Positions 48,306 through 60,710 of a stretch of 64,000 nucleotides of DNA are shown here, piece after piece; position 1 is the stretch's first letter, and every line of letters starts with the position of its first letter. The DNA comes from Ehretia macrophylla. Taxonomy: Eukaryota; Streptophyta; Magnoliopsida; Boraginales; Ehretiaceae. The translations under genes and the position numbers were made by a program. The stretch covers positions 8,787,501-8,851,500 of the forward strand of contig CM075768.1 of assembly GCA_037974665.1 (NCBI GenBank), given 5' to 3'. The notes below the pieces were generated by a model. It searched no databases. It worked only from the letters and a program-made list of their open reading frames with translations, and was not told the origin of the DNA.

Positions 48306-51300
48306 TGTAACAACCTGAACCCAGCATATACATGTCATACTTAATTGCATATACATTTGTGCCAGTTGAAATGTTATATGTGTATATGTGTTTATTTTAG
48401 TATTTTGATTTATATAGTAGATTTATTTTTCTTCTACTATCTTTATTTTCTTTAAAAGGGGACACTACTATTTTTAAATTCAAATAAAATATTTTAGCTA
48501 TTATTTTGTAATTTTAATTATATGGGATTGATCCTAAAACTTAGTAAACTTATTTTCATCATTTTAAAACGAGCCCTGAGCCCACACAAAACACACACAA
48601 CACACGGTTCTTCACCAAATATATACACTCACACACGTTGAAAATACACACACACACATGGCTGGAAAATGAAGAGAAAAAGGAGAAAAGAGAAGAAAAC
48701 AAGCCTATTCTAGCTAATTTGGTGAGGGATTTCACTCTTGTATGTCTTTTTAATTGTTAATTCTTGCTTCTTGAATGTTTGGTATGAAGTAGATATGTGA
48801 TCTAATGTGTGAAAATACATGGCTAGCTAAAGATTTAGGGGTCATTATGTTGTGGTACTCCTCTTTTAATATGCTTTGCTAGTTTGGTGGTAGTTTTAAT
48901 GTTAGATGTTAAAATTCTATACTCAAGCTAATGTTGTAGTTTAAATGTTTGTGTAAGTATTTGAGTGAGTTATTGATAGCATATGCATGAATTTCTAGAG
49001 TTAAAGCATGTCAACAAGCAAGAAAATAGCCAAAATGTGAATTAGAGCAGAAGTGCAATTTCGGACAGTCCACTATCCCTGTGTTCTAGAGCCCTTTGAC
49101 ATAGTAAACGTGCACGGAAATTAACAAAATTTATATAGCAGCTATATTGGGCAGTTTAGAGAAAATGTGTATTTCTAGTGCTAAGCCAAATTTTAATGTT
49201 TTGACCCTCTGATTTAGCCATTTCTGAAATATATCCAGGAAAATCGCTAGTTATACCGGCTTAGTGTAATTGTACGGTAACGGTCATAACTAATGCAGTT
49301 CAACTTGGAATTGGACACTGTTTGAACCTAAATCTATCTACACTCAAAGATATACGTTTATACATAAAAATCAGTCAGTTCGGAGGTCAATAGCATAAGT
49401 AACTGAATTAATTGAGTTAAGCCTCTGTTAGAGAAATTGAAAAATATTTTAGTGATATTTCAGGGTTTTGTGCAAAATTGATTCTAGGATTGATTCAATG
49501 TTATCTATAGGTGCTATAGGTTCTAATGAGCATAGATTAGTGATTAGATGTGATTGACTTGATTGGAACTTTGGAAAATTTGTATAATTGGCTTAGAATT
49601 CAAAGGGGCTTTATCCGAAAAGTGAATCTAGGTGAAATCTAATGATGTAGATAGTCTTTATTAGGTATGGTAGCACTTAAAGTGCTTTTATGGCGCTAAA
49701 TTGGGTATTGGTTTGGGTACCTGTAGTTCAAACGGACCTTGGGGCCTTTGAGGCTTTTGAGCTTAGCGTAATTAAAAATGGGTTTTCTTGATATTAAATG
49801 GTGCCATAAAGTATCATTAGAGATGCAGTATAGTTATTTTTGGGTTTTTGTATTGTATGTTTCGATTGGAACCTAAATTGCCTTAGTAGACAAAGGGGTC
49901 TTTGAAACGAAGTATTAGTTATGGCCTGTTTGAGTATGTAGATAATTTTAGATATGTTAGGAAGCCTTTAAATGTAATTGTGGTATGGTTTGGATAATTG
50001 AATTAGGTAGATATAGTTTAAATCACCTAAAGGGCATTTCGGAGTTTGTGTGTTAACATGACTTAAAATGTGGTCTCATAGCATTAATATGTATCATAAT
50101 ATGGCTATAGGTGATTAGTAAAGTTAGATTTGAGGTTCGTTATCTTGTGTGAAGTTTAGATCTTGTTTTGTAAGCATTTAGAAGGAGATTTGTTAGATTT
50201 CTTGTGAATCACTTGAATTAGTTGCATTGGTAGTTATTATATGGTTATATTTGCTCTAATTGATCATGATAGAGTTATAGGTTATATAAGTGTAAAGTTT
50301 ATGACCTAAATACCAAGCATGTGAAAAGTGTTTAATTGAATCTTATGTGAATTAGTTAAACTTATTGCATAAGTAGCTATTTGAATTGTTATACTTGTTA
50401 TATTTGTCTATTAATTGAGTTATAAAATGAAAATTGGGAAAATGAGTATGATAACTTGAATTATCTTGTAATTAGCTGGAGTTGAGTTTAGACTAAGTGG
50501 TTAACTTGTTGAACATGTAAGTTGAAATGGAAATTAAAGGTGATTGACTGCTATTTAGCTAATTAAATGAAATTAGGGCCTTGTGCATGCTAATGCTAAA
50601 AAGCAAAGAATGCTTCTTGTCATATCCTCTAAGTTAGTTAAGATAATGCATGTCTAGAGTTTGATATTGTGATATGAACTTGTAGAACTAGCTAGTTAAT
50701 TGCATGATTAGCGTTCTTAACTCATGTTATTTGTGTATGGTTAATTGGATGAATGTTGAATGCTTTTATTGCATAACTGCCTAACTAGGAATTGAAGGGA
50801 ATTGATGCCATGGGAGAAGGTTCAAATGGTTGTTTGACTAAGTTTTGTATGTTTGATGTGAGAGAGTTTCATTCTTTTGTGCATATTAATTGTACTATTG
50901 TTCATAAATTGTGCAGTATCTTATAATTGCTTATAGTGATGAATACTTTGTAATAAATTGAGTAAACATGCACTTGTCTCGTGTGATCTTGCTATATTGC
51001 TTATTTATGGAACTTATGTGTGAGGGCAACCTACTTTGTTGTCCCTCAATTGTTTCATTGAATTGTATTGTCATTGTTATCATAAGTGTATTGTATCATG
51101 GTTGCGCAACCATATCATCGGGGCGGATACGACGGGCCTTTTTGGGCGGCAGCGGGCTTGCCAGGGTTGGTGCTCTAACTCCGTACCCTATTCCCTCACT
51201 CGACTGGTCCGGAGATTTCCAGGGGGCGTTGGGTCGTAGGATTATCGAATTACATCTGGAGTATACCCACTGGTGTGATTGGGGATTATGCCGGCACATT

Positions 51301-52118
51301 AATCGAGGTTCGTGGTTCGTGATCGAAGATAATGTGAATTCTGGAGTGTTGGGATTAAGTGTATCGTATCCTTTTAATGTGTGGTAACTTGTTATTTCGA
51401 TTGTCCATTAGTTGTTTTAAATGTTTATTGTGTTACCTGCTGCACTGCATGTCCCTGGTAGATTTTATCCCTCACTGGGCAATTATGATTGCTCATACCT
51501 CGTTGAACATGTTTCAGGTAGTGCAGTTGGAGGAGTTGCCTTGATTGTTGTGTGCTATTGCTTGAGATTGGAGTGTTTGCCTGCTAAACTGTGGAAGACT
51601 TTGTTTGTATTATGTTTTGTTCTATTTGTACCTATGGGCTTGTACATATTTGGAGTTGTTGAAGAGTTGTAATAGCTAGGCTAATGTATGGCTTGAATGG
51701 TAGTAGATTGGAATAGTTGATCTTTACTTCCATTTATGCTGCTTGCTTGTGTGTTAATGAAAGTTAATAGTTGTTTGGCTTAGTTTATAAGAAAGTCTAA
51801 TGGTTAATATAGAGTGGTTTGATAAGCGGATTAAAAAAGATAAGGTTCAAGAATTGTTAAATACATGCCTCGGTGTGTTTTCTATGTCTTGCTTAAGGCT
51901 CAGTCGACCTTGAAGTTAGGATATAGTTAGAGCTAGAGTTGTTGGAGTTAGAGTTTAATTTTATTGTGGCATATATTATGTTTACAGGTTTTCAGAATGT
52001 CCACGGTATAGGGGATACTCTGTCCGTTTTCCCTAAAATCTGTGCCCGGGTTTGGGAATTGGGTTGAAATAGCTTGGTTATTAGAGCCTCCGGTCTCGTG
52101 AGGGATCGGGGCGTTACA
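48306..52118 (+). mobile_element. Solo gypsy LTR (3.8 kb) with perfect target duplication
   Basis: TGTAACAACCTGAACCC to ...GGGATCGGGGCGTTACA, flanked by CTTCC at 48301-48305 and 52119-52123. No primer-binding site or internal DNA is attached. It contains the shared boxes at 51025-51044 and 51144-51165. A (CA)-rich tract lies at 48585-48660. An open frame of 139 codons at 50968-51387 has no recognisable motifs and is not called a gene. Confidence 0.9.
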
Positions 52119-52321
52119 CTTCCTCTCTATAACATCAAATACTCACAAGATATTTTGGCTCATAATGATATTAGTACAAGATTATCCGCACAAGCCAAAA
52201 TATTCAAACTCATTTAACGCATAAGATGACAAACATCGCATAGAGAAAGAATTTGAGGTAGGTGACTAGGTACCATTAAAATTACAACCATATCTCTAGA
52301 TAACAGTATGGGGTGTTACAA

Positions 52322-52515
52322 ATCAAAAACTCAGTCGGAAGTATTTCGGTCCATTTCAAATTATGGCACGGATTGGAATGGTGGCTTACAAGCTAGATCT
52401 TCCTTCCACAGCTAAGTTGTATCCTATATTTCATGTTTCTCTTCTCAAAAGAGTTGTTGGGTATAATGTAGAGAACAAGAGTATACCTGTCATTCCTGTC
52501 ATGACCCCATTTCTT
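52322..52515 (+). pseudogene. Gypsy integrase C-terminal region, left piece
   Basis: An open + strand frame with the post-integrase motif NQKLSRKYFGPFQI, then AYKLDLP and FHVSLLKR, typical of chromoviral pol before the chromodomain. It breaks at 52515, where a - strand LTR interrupts it, and resumes at 55180. Confidence 0.8.
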
Positions 52516-55179
52516 TAATTTTTAATGCGGTCTCTGATACCATGATAACGACAAGGAATTACAATTGACGTTTACGAATCCTCAAGTGTTTTGGGATCAT
52601 GATGCCACGGGATTAAGAAGATCACTCCTCCTAAGTCCGCTAAGGCACAAAACAATAGCCCGAACACTAATATCATAAATCAATACATTAAGGTTACAAA
52701 ATGATTACTATTACAACACCTCGAACCCACAAACTAATAAGGCATGTTATACAAACTTCATCACTAGGGATGTAAATAACAACCATCAAATACAAATTCA
52801 TAAGACATGGATTCACTAAGTTACTTCACATAGGTCCAACTACCACAACTAAGCCTCAAAAGAGTAATTTATCAAGTTAGTTACATAGTTAAGTGTCCAC
52901 AAGATTAATACATTACAAATAAATCACATGTCTAGCTTATACTATTATAACAAGAGGTTAACCAAAATGAGTAACTGATCTCAAGCTCTAGCCCCGAACA
53001 ACCTGTAATGGTGTAAAAGAGGGGTGAGCTAATCATGCATATAGCTTAGTGAGAATAAAATAGGAAGGATTTTCACAAAGGTTTTATCTTTTCATAAACG
53101 ATTTGATAAAGCATGCCATGCACATAAGAATGCACATGTAAGTAAATAAGATGTAACTTAAATGTGAAACAAGAATATGAATAGGTATACTCCTTCAAAA
53201 AGGATACTGTGATTGCTAATGTTGACATCTTCTGAATTGAATCAATTAATGATAACCCCACACCACAACTGAGGATTGAGTCCTCAAAGAAAACCCGACA
53301 CCAACTCCATCAACAACTGAGGGTTCCGGATAGCTCTCTCAAAAGTAAAGAATAGGTCGATGGTGGTCGTGGGTACAACTGGCAAGCCCGATGCTGCCCG
53401 GGGCCATTGATCACACCAAGGCCTTTAGAAGGTTGTAACCTTGATAGATATAAATATATATAGATAATACCCAACTCTCCAAGGGATGTCACCAAAAGAG
53501 AGAGGGACTAGGATAGCAGCAAAGTAGGTTGCTTCCGTCACAACAACAATAACAAGGTAAGGCGAGTAAGCACGTAAACCTCTTGCGGTAGTAAATGATT
53601 AATACATTGCATATCAAACAAGTATATATTGATCATGCATATATAGCATTTATGGTGCTTCAAATATTTCCAAGTATCATAAGATAGTGAAAAGACACCA
53701 ATAGACTACTTAAAATGACAAGAAAACGCCAACACAAACGAAACTAAGAAGCCATTTCAACACTTCCGTATTAGCCTAAATTAATCAATTAATTTTCCTA
53801 TTTTTCTAAACTCTAATTAATCTAATTTTGTATATAATCGAAGCTTATTGATTTTAGATAGTTCTAGAATCAAACATAACTCAATTCGGAGTTGAATTGA
53901 GTGAGATATGGCTTCTGAAAAAATATTGCGCAAAGTTGTCTGCCCTCTGGTCAACAGATCTGGTCGACCGGATCTGACTTGACTCACCCAGCAGTGACTT
54001 CCGGGCGACTATCCGGTCGACCGGATCCGACTTTAGTCACCCGGACCTGACAGCAAAATGTACGAATTTGCATTTTTTTGCTTTTTTTGCTCAACCTCTT
54101 AACTCTAAACCTTAGCCATTTCACCCAAACACAAACTCTACCATTTTATAACCTCAAAATCACAATTATCATGTTATAACATCATCCACAAATCAACCAA
54201 TAATTCATAGAACATCCAAAACATCATCTAAGCCCTAATGTCCTTAACTCCCAATTTCATCCATTGCAAGTAAACCCAACCTTCAAACACATGTTTATAA
54301 ACTCACCCAACTCAATTCAAACTCATAAACTTTTCAAGATCATCAATCATGTATATAACAAGTATAACCCTAGCTTACACTATCCATTCAACTCAAACAA
54401 TATACCTAACCAAGTTCAACTTCATCACCAAGCATATTCATCACTATTATCATGTTCAATATATATATAGACCATAAAACACACCTTGAATGGCTTTGTA
54501 AAGCTTTTTAGAAAAACTTCACTCACCTTAGATTTGAGTGAAAATGCAAGAAATGGGCCTAGGAAAAGCTTGTATATGCAAGAAATAGCTTGAAGACGAC
54601 TTGTGCTAGCTTGGAAATGCTTATTTCTTCTACTTCTTCTTCTTCTTTCTCTTTTCTCTCTTCTATCCTCTTCTTCTGATCGTGAGGGTGTGTGCGTGAT
54701 TGGTGTATTGTGTGTGTTTTGTGTGTATTTGTTAGGTACGAAAATATCTAAAGGCACAAAAGACCACCTTGCCCCTCAACTAGCTTATGTTCTACTAGTT
54801 TGTCATTCTAGTTGTTTCCCAAGTATTTAGTTGTTTGTCCTGACTTAATAGTAATTAATTAAGTTCTATGATAGCTAAATTACAAAATTACACGTTAACC
54901 AATACAAGTGTATGTAAAACGATGCAAATACACATAATCCAAAATAATCGCACGTAAACCAATATTATAACATGTAAAATGATTTAATTACTATCTACGT
55001 TACCTAAATTACTCAAAGACACGTAATTGAATTTAAATGCACATTAAATGAGGCATGTGCACGTAAAATGATATAAATGCATATTAATTAATATAAATGC
55101 ATATTAAATTATACAAAAATATATAAAATGCTATAAATTGCATATGGGCTCTATACTGGCTCGGTACCAGGTCTCACAA
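52516..55179 (-). mobile_element. Gypsy LTR with primer-binding site, inserted in pol
   Basis: LTR 52543-55178 reads TGTGAGACCTGG... to ...GTTATCA on the minus strand. TGGTATCAGAGA at 52531-52542 is its primer-binding site. Only about 15 bp of further internal DNA remains. TTCTT occurs at both borders (52511-52515 and 55180-55184), a candidate target duplication. Shared boxes lie at 53515-53536 and 53383-53402. A GC island with two GGTCGACCGG copies is at 53930-54055, and a pyrimidine-rich tract at 54600-54665. Confidence 0.72.
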
Positions 55180-55440
55180 TTCTTCCCTATTCTACCATGC
55201 CTCAGTTGGAACCATCGGCAATACTGGCCCAACGTACAACTTGAATTCAGGGGAAAGATCATTGCAAAGTGCCCATACAGTGAAAGATATGATTTAGGTG
55301 GATTTTAATGAATTCTACAGCTCTTATCCTCAATGGAACCTTGGGGACAAGGTTTATCTGAATGAAGAGGGTATTGTTATGCCCAGCCTTAGTAGCCCAA
55401 CGCTATTATCCTCAATAGAACCTGTGAGATCAAAAGGCAA
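55180..55440 (+). pseudogene. Gypsy pol chromodomain tail, right piece
   Basis: It continues the frame of 52322-52515 in meaning: PQLEPSAILAQRTT (chromodomain start) and, in another frame, DFNEFYSSYPQWNLGDKVYL then GIVM, the usual end of chromoviral polyproteins. The frame is shifted between the two parts. Chromodomains steer integration to marked chromatin. Confidence 0.68.
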
Positions 55441-56367
55441 TAAAGCGGCATGAGCCTTGGGATACCGGTTTGGTGCCGACCAAAGACACTCCGACGCTCA
55501 AGTCAGTATTTGTAGGATAGTGTATGAACAGGAAGAAAAATATAAGGTAATTAGTGGAGACTACTATAGTAGGAACGACAGGATGTACGGAGGTCGTTCG
55601 GTGGAAATGGGAAAGGGCAAATATGGCTAAAGGTGTTTGATATTTGATGCATTTCCCTTGGGTAGGCATAACCTATTTATAACTACTGGTAGGCTAGAAT
55701 CTATGAGCCCTAAGGACTCGCATCCTTGGATAACTCTTGTCTCTATCCCTTAAGATCTTATAAGGCCGAAGCCTACTCTAGCTTGTCGTCCATCCACTCA
55801 TGATGGGTTGGATAGCTAAGCTATCTTGTAGTTGCTTATCTCTAAAGTCTCGGTAGGGCTAGATCTTCATCAATTGACTACACTTGGTAGCATCAATTGT
55901 TGGGCTCTCTCAAAGGCTTGGGGCTTGAGCGGAGCCTACCATAGAGGTACATAGTGAATAATTGGACCTCACATGGGCTGTAGCCCCAGTATCATAAGTT
56001 GGGTGAGACTAAATGGCTCGTTGCGGTAGGACCATGGGTCCAAGCTCAATTTTTGCCACTATAGTTTGTCTCTCATACCCTAAGTCAAAGAGTCTTCGAG
56101 TTAAAGAGTAGTTGCTCGTAGCATGCTATACTTCATGCGAGTTGGGTCATGTGATGCCGCAAGATGAAACAATAGCCCACTGCACCCATGACTCTTGTCC
56201 GCATATCGATAGGCCGTACATTATTTCACAAGGGTTAAGGTGCTTGGTTGACTTTTTGTCGCCTACCATGAAGTTCTTTAAAAATTAGAACTATAGTTCT
56301 TTGTAATCGGAGCCTATAGCATTGGTAGGCTTCGTGTTTTACACCGTCACAGATGCTGAGTTGTTAT
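55441..56367. other. Left part of the palindrome-containing region
   Basis: No gene recognised. It contains isolated half-motifs GCCTACC or GGTAGGC (55687, 55935, 56262) and one full palindrome at 56311-56335. GGATAGCTAAGCTATC near 55812 is a separate palindrome. Confidence 0.45.
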
Positions 56368-58091
56368 TGATGTGATTGTATTTATAGTACTCAAGCCTTA
56401 GTATTTGTACTACATTTGCATATTAACTTGGGAATTATTGCAACACTTTGATACTTTCGATGCAGTGTAGGATGATACCGTAAAGTGGAAATTCAGACCC
56501 AAAATGATCCAAAATGCAAGTCAAGAAGTGGACAATGGGAAAAAGCATGCGGAATGGTAGAAGAATGAAGCTGATAAAGATGGAATTTGGTCGAAACTAG
56601 CGTATAATCATACTCGGAACGCTGAAAATAGTCCGGAAATGCCTCAGTCAATGCTCGATCAAAGCTCAGTCAAAATCAGAAATTCAAGTCCAAAAAGTCA
56701 ACCCATGCAGAAAATTCCACAACATTCCAGAAGATGCCACGTGTCGCAAATTCAATGATTAAGTAGACGCGTGCTCGAGCTCGCCTCACGGAATCTTCTT
56801 GAATGCTGACGTGGCGCACGCTAATTGGAGGAAAACCAGGTGCACTCAAGCATGCCAAACAGGCGCTCGAGCACGCCTCTGAAAAATTGTCTATAAATAG
56901 CCTCCCTCCCTTTGGAAAATGTAATTAATTTTGGATTTTTGTTATTTTTAATCAATTTTTGAGTTAATTCTTGATAGTTTTTAGTCGTAGTTAATTAGTA
57001 GGATATGGGAAAATCCCACCTAGGTAGTTCTTATTCGGAAAAATTTTGCCCGAATAGCTACTATTAGGAGAAAGTCCGACCCAAGTAGTTATTATTCGGG
57101 GAAGGTTCTGTCCGAATAGCTTTTAATAGAAAAACTCTTATTTGGGAGAAACTCATCCCTAGTAGTTCTTATTCAGGGAAAATTAGCTCCGCTCGAAGAG
57201 TTACTTTGCGTCGGACCTCTACTTAAATTTTCGCGATCAGAAATATGCGTTCGTCAATATGGGGGAGCCTTTCTTGACTCTTTTTTATTTATAGAATTCG
57301 TATTCAATTATGTCTGAGTAGATTGATATATAGGGGAGAATATTGTAAATGTTAGTCTTTTAATATACGGTCTCAGATTTGGATTATATGCTTTAAATGC
57401 AATATATGGCTTGTTTTAATTCAGTATTGTCTTTCATACGTAATATTTTTCAGTAGATGTATGATTACTTTACTATTAAATATTATCTTTCATAACGTAA
57501 TGCTTTTCAGTAGATGTTATGATTGCTTTACTTCCGTGCCATGTATCCATGCTTTAATAGTGAATCAAAAATAGCTTGACAAACTTAGATTCCATGAACT
57601 ATAAGTAAAGAAAAGTTGATTGCTTAGTCGAAATAGACCTTTTACACCACGTTGCAAAGGCAGTTCCATACTATGGCTCCAATGCTCGTAGATGGCACAA
57701 CACCTACATCAGAGTTAGTAATCGCGATTTTAATAAGCTAAGTTAATTGACTAGGTTAAATGCTTGTAGCTTAACCCTTGCATAAAATCAGATAATCTTG
57801 AACACTGAGTCTAGATTAATTGCCTCATTTACATATTTGACCCCTAGATCACTATCCCTCGTATTCATATTTAGTTAGTTTAAATTAGTTGTAGTATAAT
57901 CAAACACCCTGTATAAACTATCACTTACCGCTTTAAATACTTTCACACACTACTTCACTAACTTGCTAACGCGCTTCCCTGTGGTACGATTTCGCACTCC
58001 TAGCATACTACACTACAAAGATCCGTGCACTTGCAGGTATTTTAACTTGGTTTATTTTGCGCATATTTTAACGCACAACCCGATCGCATCA
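56368..58091 (+). mobile_element. Solo Athila/Tat-like gypsy LTR
   Basis: 1724 bp from TGATGTGATTG to ...GATCGCATCA, flanked by GTTAT at 56363-56367 and 58092-58096. It contains a TATA box, TATAAATA, at 56892-56899. The end has the GATCCGTGCACTTGCAGGTA phrase typical of this lineage's LTRs. Lineage assignment is from that phrase only. Confidence 0.85.
56892..56899 (+). promoter_or_regulatory. TATA box of the solo Athila/Tat-like LTR
   Basis: CTATAAATAGCC in the middle of the LTR, followed by the putative R-U5 part. A CACGTG lies about 155 bp upstream, at about 56738. Confidence 0.6.
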
Positions 58092-58744
58092 GTTATCCCG
58101 GGGCCTACCATACTAGTAGGCGTCGTAGTTACATCATCATAGGGATAGAGTTGTCTTCATGGAGCCTACCATGTCGGTAGGCTTCGTAAATGTGTGCACG
58201 TTACTAAACATTACGAACTGTGCAGTTGAGCTGGAAGCTACCTTGATGGTAGTCTTGGATGAGTTCACACGCCTTCTCGATAACGTAGCTTTTGCCTTTG
58301 AGCCTACCATGTTGGTAGTCTTTGCACTTGCAGTGTAGTAAAGATGGAACGGTTGTTGCAACACCTACCGTGTTGGTAGACTCAAAGAGATGTTCGTACC
58401 TTTTTGTCTAAAACGTAGAAGTGGCATCGGAGCCTACCATATTTGTTGGCTCTGAAGAACAAATGTGCATATCAAATATTGCGGAGTTGGTGTTGGTAGT
58501 CTTGCTTTGTTGAGTAAATTTGAATCTTCAAAGGAGCATCTCTATAGACCATGTCTACTGTCCTAGTAGGCTTGAAGACCACAAGGCCCCAAATTAGTGT
58601 ATATGATGCGTGGAGCCTACTAGTGTTAGTAGGCCGATAACACATATAGGCTCTGCAAAGGCTACGTCAAAGTGTTTGACGCCTACCAAAACTGATAAAC
58701 ATTAAGGGATTTTTTTTTACACCTACCATTATGGTAGGCTGCGG

Positions 58745-59540
58745 TACGTTAACAGCTCACAAGAGAAGATGCCTTCTACTATATGCGAATGTATGCACCT
58801 TTGATCCATGCACAATTTTGTCACAAGTGCCTTTCTTCCTGAGAAGTGAATATAAAATACGTGGGCCCCATGAGTACTTGCTTGCTGAATTTTTGTCATA
58901 ACTTGTTTTTTTTTTTGTTTTGGTCATAGTGATTGCTGTCTCGTGCATGAGCAAAATAAGTATTATGCACATATGCTTTGACCGTACATCTCTTGATGTA
59001 TTAAATTTTTGTCATTTCATAGTAGGGCCCGCGTGGGACTCAATTTGGCCCTTAGTATTTTGTTAGATTGGCCATAGTTTCGAGAACAGTAGCAATATGT
59101 TTGGTTATTATAATAACAAAATATGTGAACTTTGTTATTATAATAATAGAATATATGAACTTGGCATGTTGTAATAATAAGATATATGTTAATATGATAT
59201 GATACCGTAATGTGAACCTTGGCCATTTCATTCTCGTTGCAAGGCCACTTGTTTCAACTATGTTCAAAAAAGGAAGTGACATACCAATAGTGTAATAAAA
59301 TTCGAACCTGATGTATTTGGTTCCTCCTCAATGCTGATGACCCAAAGAATGAATATCTTGTGTGATATACACTAGGCACTTCATGCAACACAAATTGCCT
59401 TTTCCTTATGCCCCTATCACAATTTTCACTTGAGTCATTAGGCTACATTTGATGAACAGTATCATACTTCTGACTGACTCTAATTGTACGAAGAACGCAT
59501 AAGAAGCTTAGAAAATTTCCCCAAAGATAGGTGACCTTCT
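58745..59540. other. Palindrome-free insert within the array
   Basis: No coding signal. A 30-31-bp tandem repeat lies at 59104-59190 (TTATTATAATAA...ATATGTGAAC, about 2.5 copies). Boundaries are not defined well enough to name an element. Confidence 0.4.
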
Positions 59541-59954
59541 GATGCCTACCATAAGGATCTTCCAATTTTAGTACAATTCAGAATTGTATACTACCATGGA
59601 GCTTACTGTGTAGTAGGCTTTGCATTCGTATCGTTACAAAAATAGAGTTGTCATTATGGAGCCTACCGTGTTAGTAGGCTTTATGTTCATATCGCGTCAA
59701 ACATGGATTAATTATTGCAGAGCCTACCATATTGGTAGGCTTTGTGTTCATAATTGCGTAAAACATAGATTATTTATTGCGGAGCCTACTGTGTTAGTAG
59801 GCTTCAAAACTTTCGTGCGCCTTGTTGATATATTCAAAATTTTAGAGTGGCGTTGCGGAGTCTATTGTGTTAGTAGGCTTGTAAAAATGCATCTTCTAAC
59901 CTTATTAAAGATTGTAAAGTGTATGTCGTAGAGCCTACTATGTTGGTAGGCTTG

Positions 59955-60710
59955 AAGTACGGATGTAAGTACCCTTAGGACGGTAGGTACCAATCCTTGG
60001 GAGGGTAGACTCCAATCTCTGGGGCTATATACGGTCAGTTGAGCATTTAGGTACTTCTAGTACGATAGGCACCAACCTTGTGGGATACATTGTTAGGCTC
60101 TTATGTCGGCACCTTTACGATGGTTTGCTAACTTCATTGGGCCTTTATGACCCTAGGGTGACCTTTGAAGGTAATAGTCAGGTTGATCTGCCTAAACGAC
60201 TCCCAACTGTGAACTTGAAGGTTTGAAAGGTTATGTCTCACACTGACCTTCGAGGTAGTTGAATTTTTCACACTCCTCCAATAGTCTAAACTTATGAGAT
60301 CCTCTTAGTAAGACAAAGGCTTTGACTACCTTCTGTGATAGGTGTAGTAGGTCAAAGACTTTGTTTTGTCCTATTTCAGCTAATTGAATAAATTTAGAGG
60401 TTTCACATCCCTTCTTGGATAAGCATGGTAAGTTAGGGACTTCGTGAGTCTATTCTTGACCATTTAAGTGTGTCAGGAGGGTCTGTGACTCCTCTTTCTT
60501 AAATATAGTAGGTTAGGGACTTCGTGCATCCATTTCTAATTATTTAAGTATGTTTGGAGGGTCCGAGACTCCTATTTAAAAAGTATGGTGGGCTTCAAGG
60601 GTTTAGGACCCCTCTTTTACAAGAATGGCAGGCTCGGAGGGCTTTGGACTCCTCAAGCACGATAGGCGCGAAGGGTCTAGGACTCTCTTATAACTACTAT
60701 AGGTGCAAAG
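59955..60710. repeat. Decayed minisatellite beside the palindrome array
   Basis: Degenerate repeats of roughly 40-80 bp, such as GGTTAGGGACTTCGTG (60430-60525, twice) and GG(G/C)TTTAGGACCCCTC-like phrases (60590-60690, three or four times). No gene. Confidence 0.5.

Larger units (their letters stand above)
45420..52321 (-). mobile_element. Composite LTR region with two nested insertions
   Basis: At 45494 the + strand reads TGTTAGCCAAAATTAGCC...AAGAGGGGATGAATTAGG, the reverse complement of a copia 5' LTR end (CCCCTCTTAGGCTAA...AACA). Removing the MITE (46843-48059) and solo LTR (48306-52118) leaves about 1.8 kb. The right end, GGGGTGTTACA at 52311-52321, resembles a reversed gypsy LTR start, so more than one element may be fused. 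45420-45493 is unexplained. A GC island lies at 46370-46490. Confidence 0.45.
56311..59954. repeat. Array of about 18 short palindromes, period about 60-76 bp
   Basis: The core is AGCCTACC, a 4-6-base loop, then GGTAGGCT. Cores start near 56311, 58102, 58162, 58234, 58300, 58362, 58430, 58482, 58553, 58613, 58681, 58720, 59599, 59659, 59720, 59782, 59858 and 59931. Spacers are alignable in places (GTTCAT..CG(C)GT(A/C)AAACAT) but far more diverged than the cores. A solo LTR (56368-58091) and an unrelated stretch (58745-59540) interrupt it. Function is unknown. Confidence 0.8.

Noticed and set aside
50968..51387. Open frame of 139 codons on the + strand
   Set aside because: It lies wholly inside the solo LTR, shows no protein motif, and overlaps the conserved non-coding boxes.
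54425..54830. Overlapping frames on both strands (110 and 75 codons)
   Set aside because: They come from the CT/GA-rich promoter-proximal tract of a gypsy LTR; equivalent tracts occur at 36178 and 62715.
58102..59954. CRISPR-like look: palindromic repeats with spacers of regular length
   Set aside because: Repeat cores are imperfect, spacers are partly alignable with one another, the surroundings are plant retrotransposons, and there are no cas genes. It is a eukaryotic repeat array.
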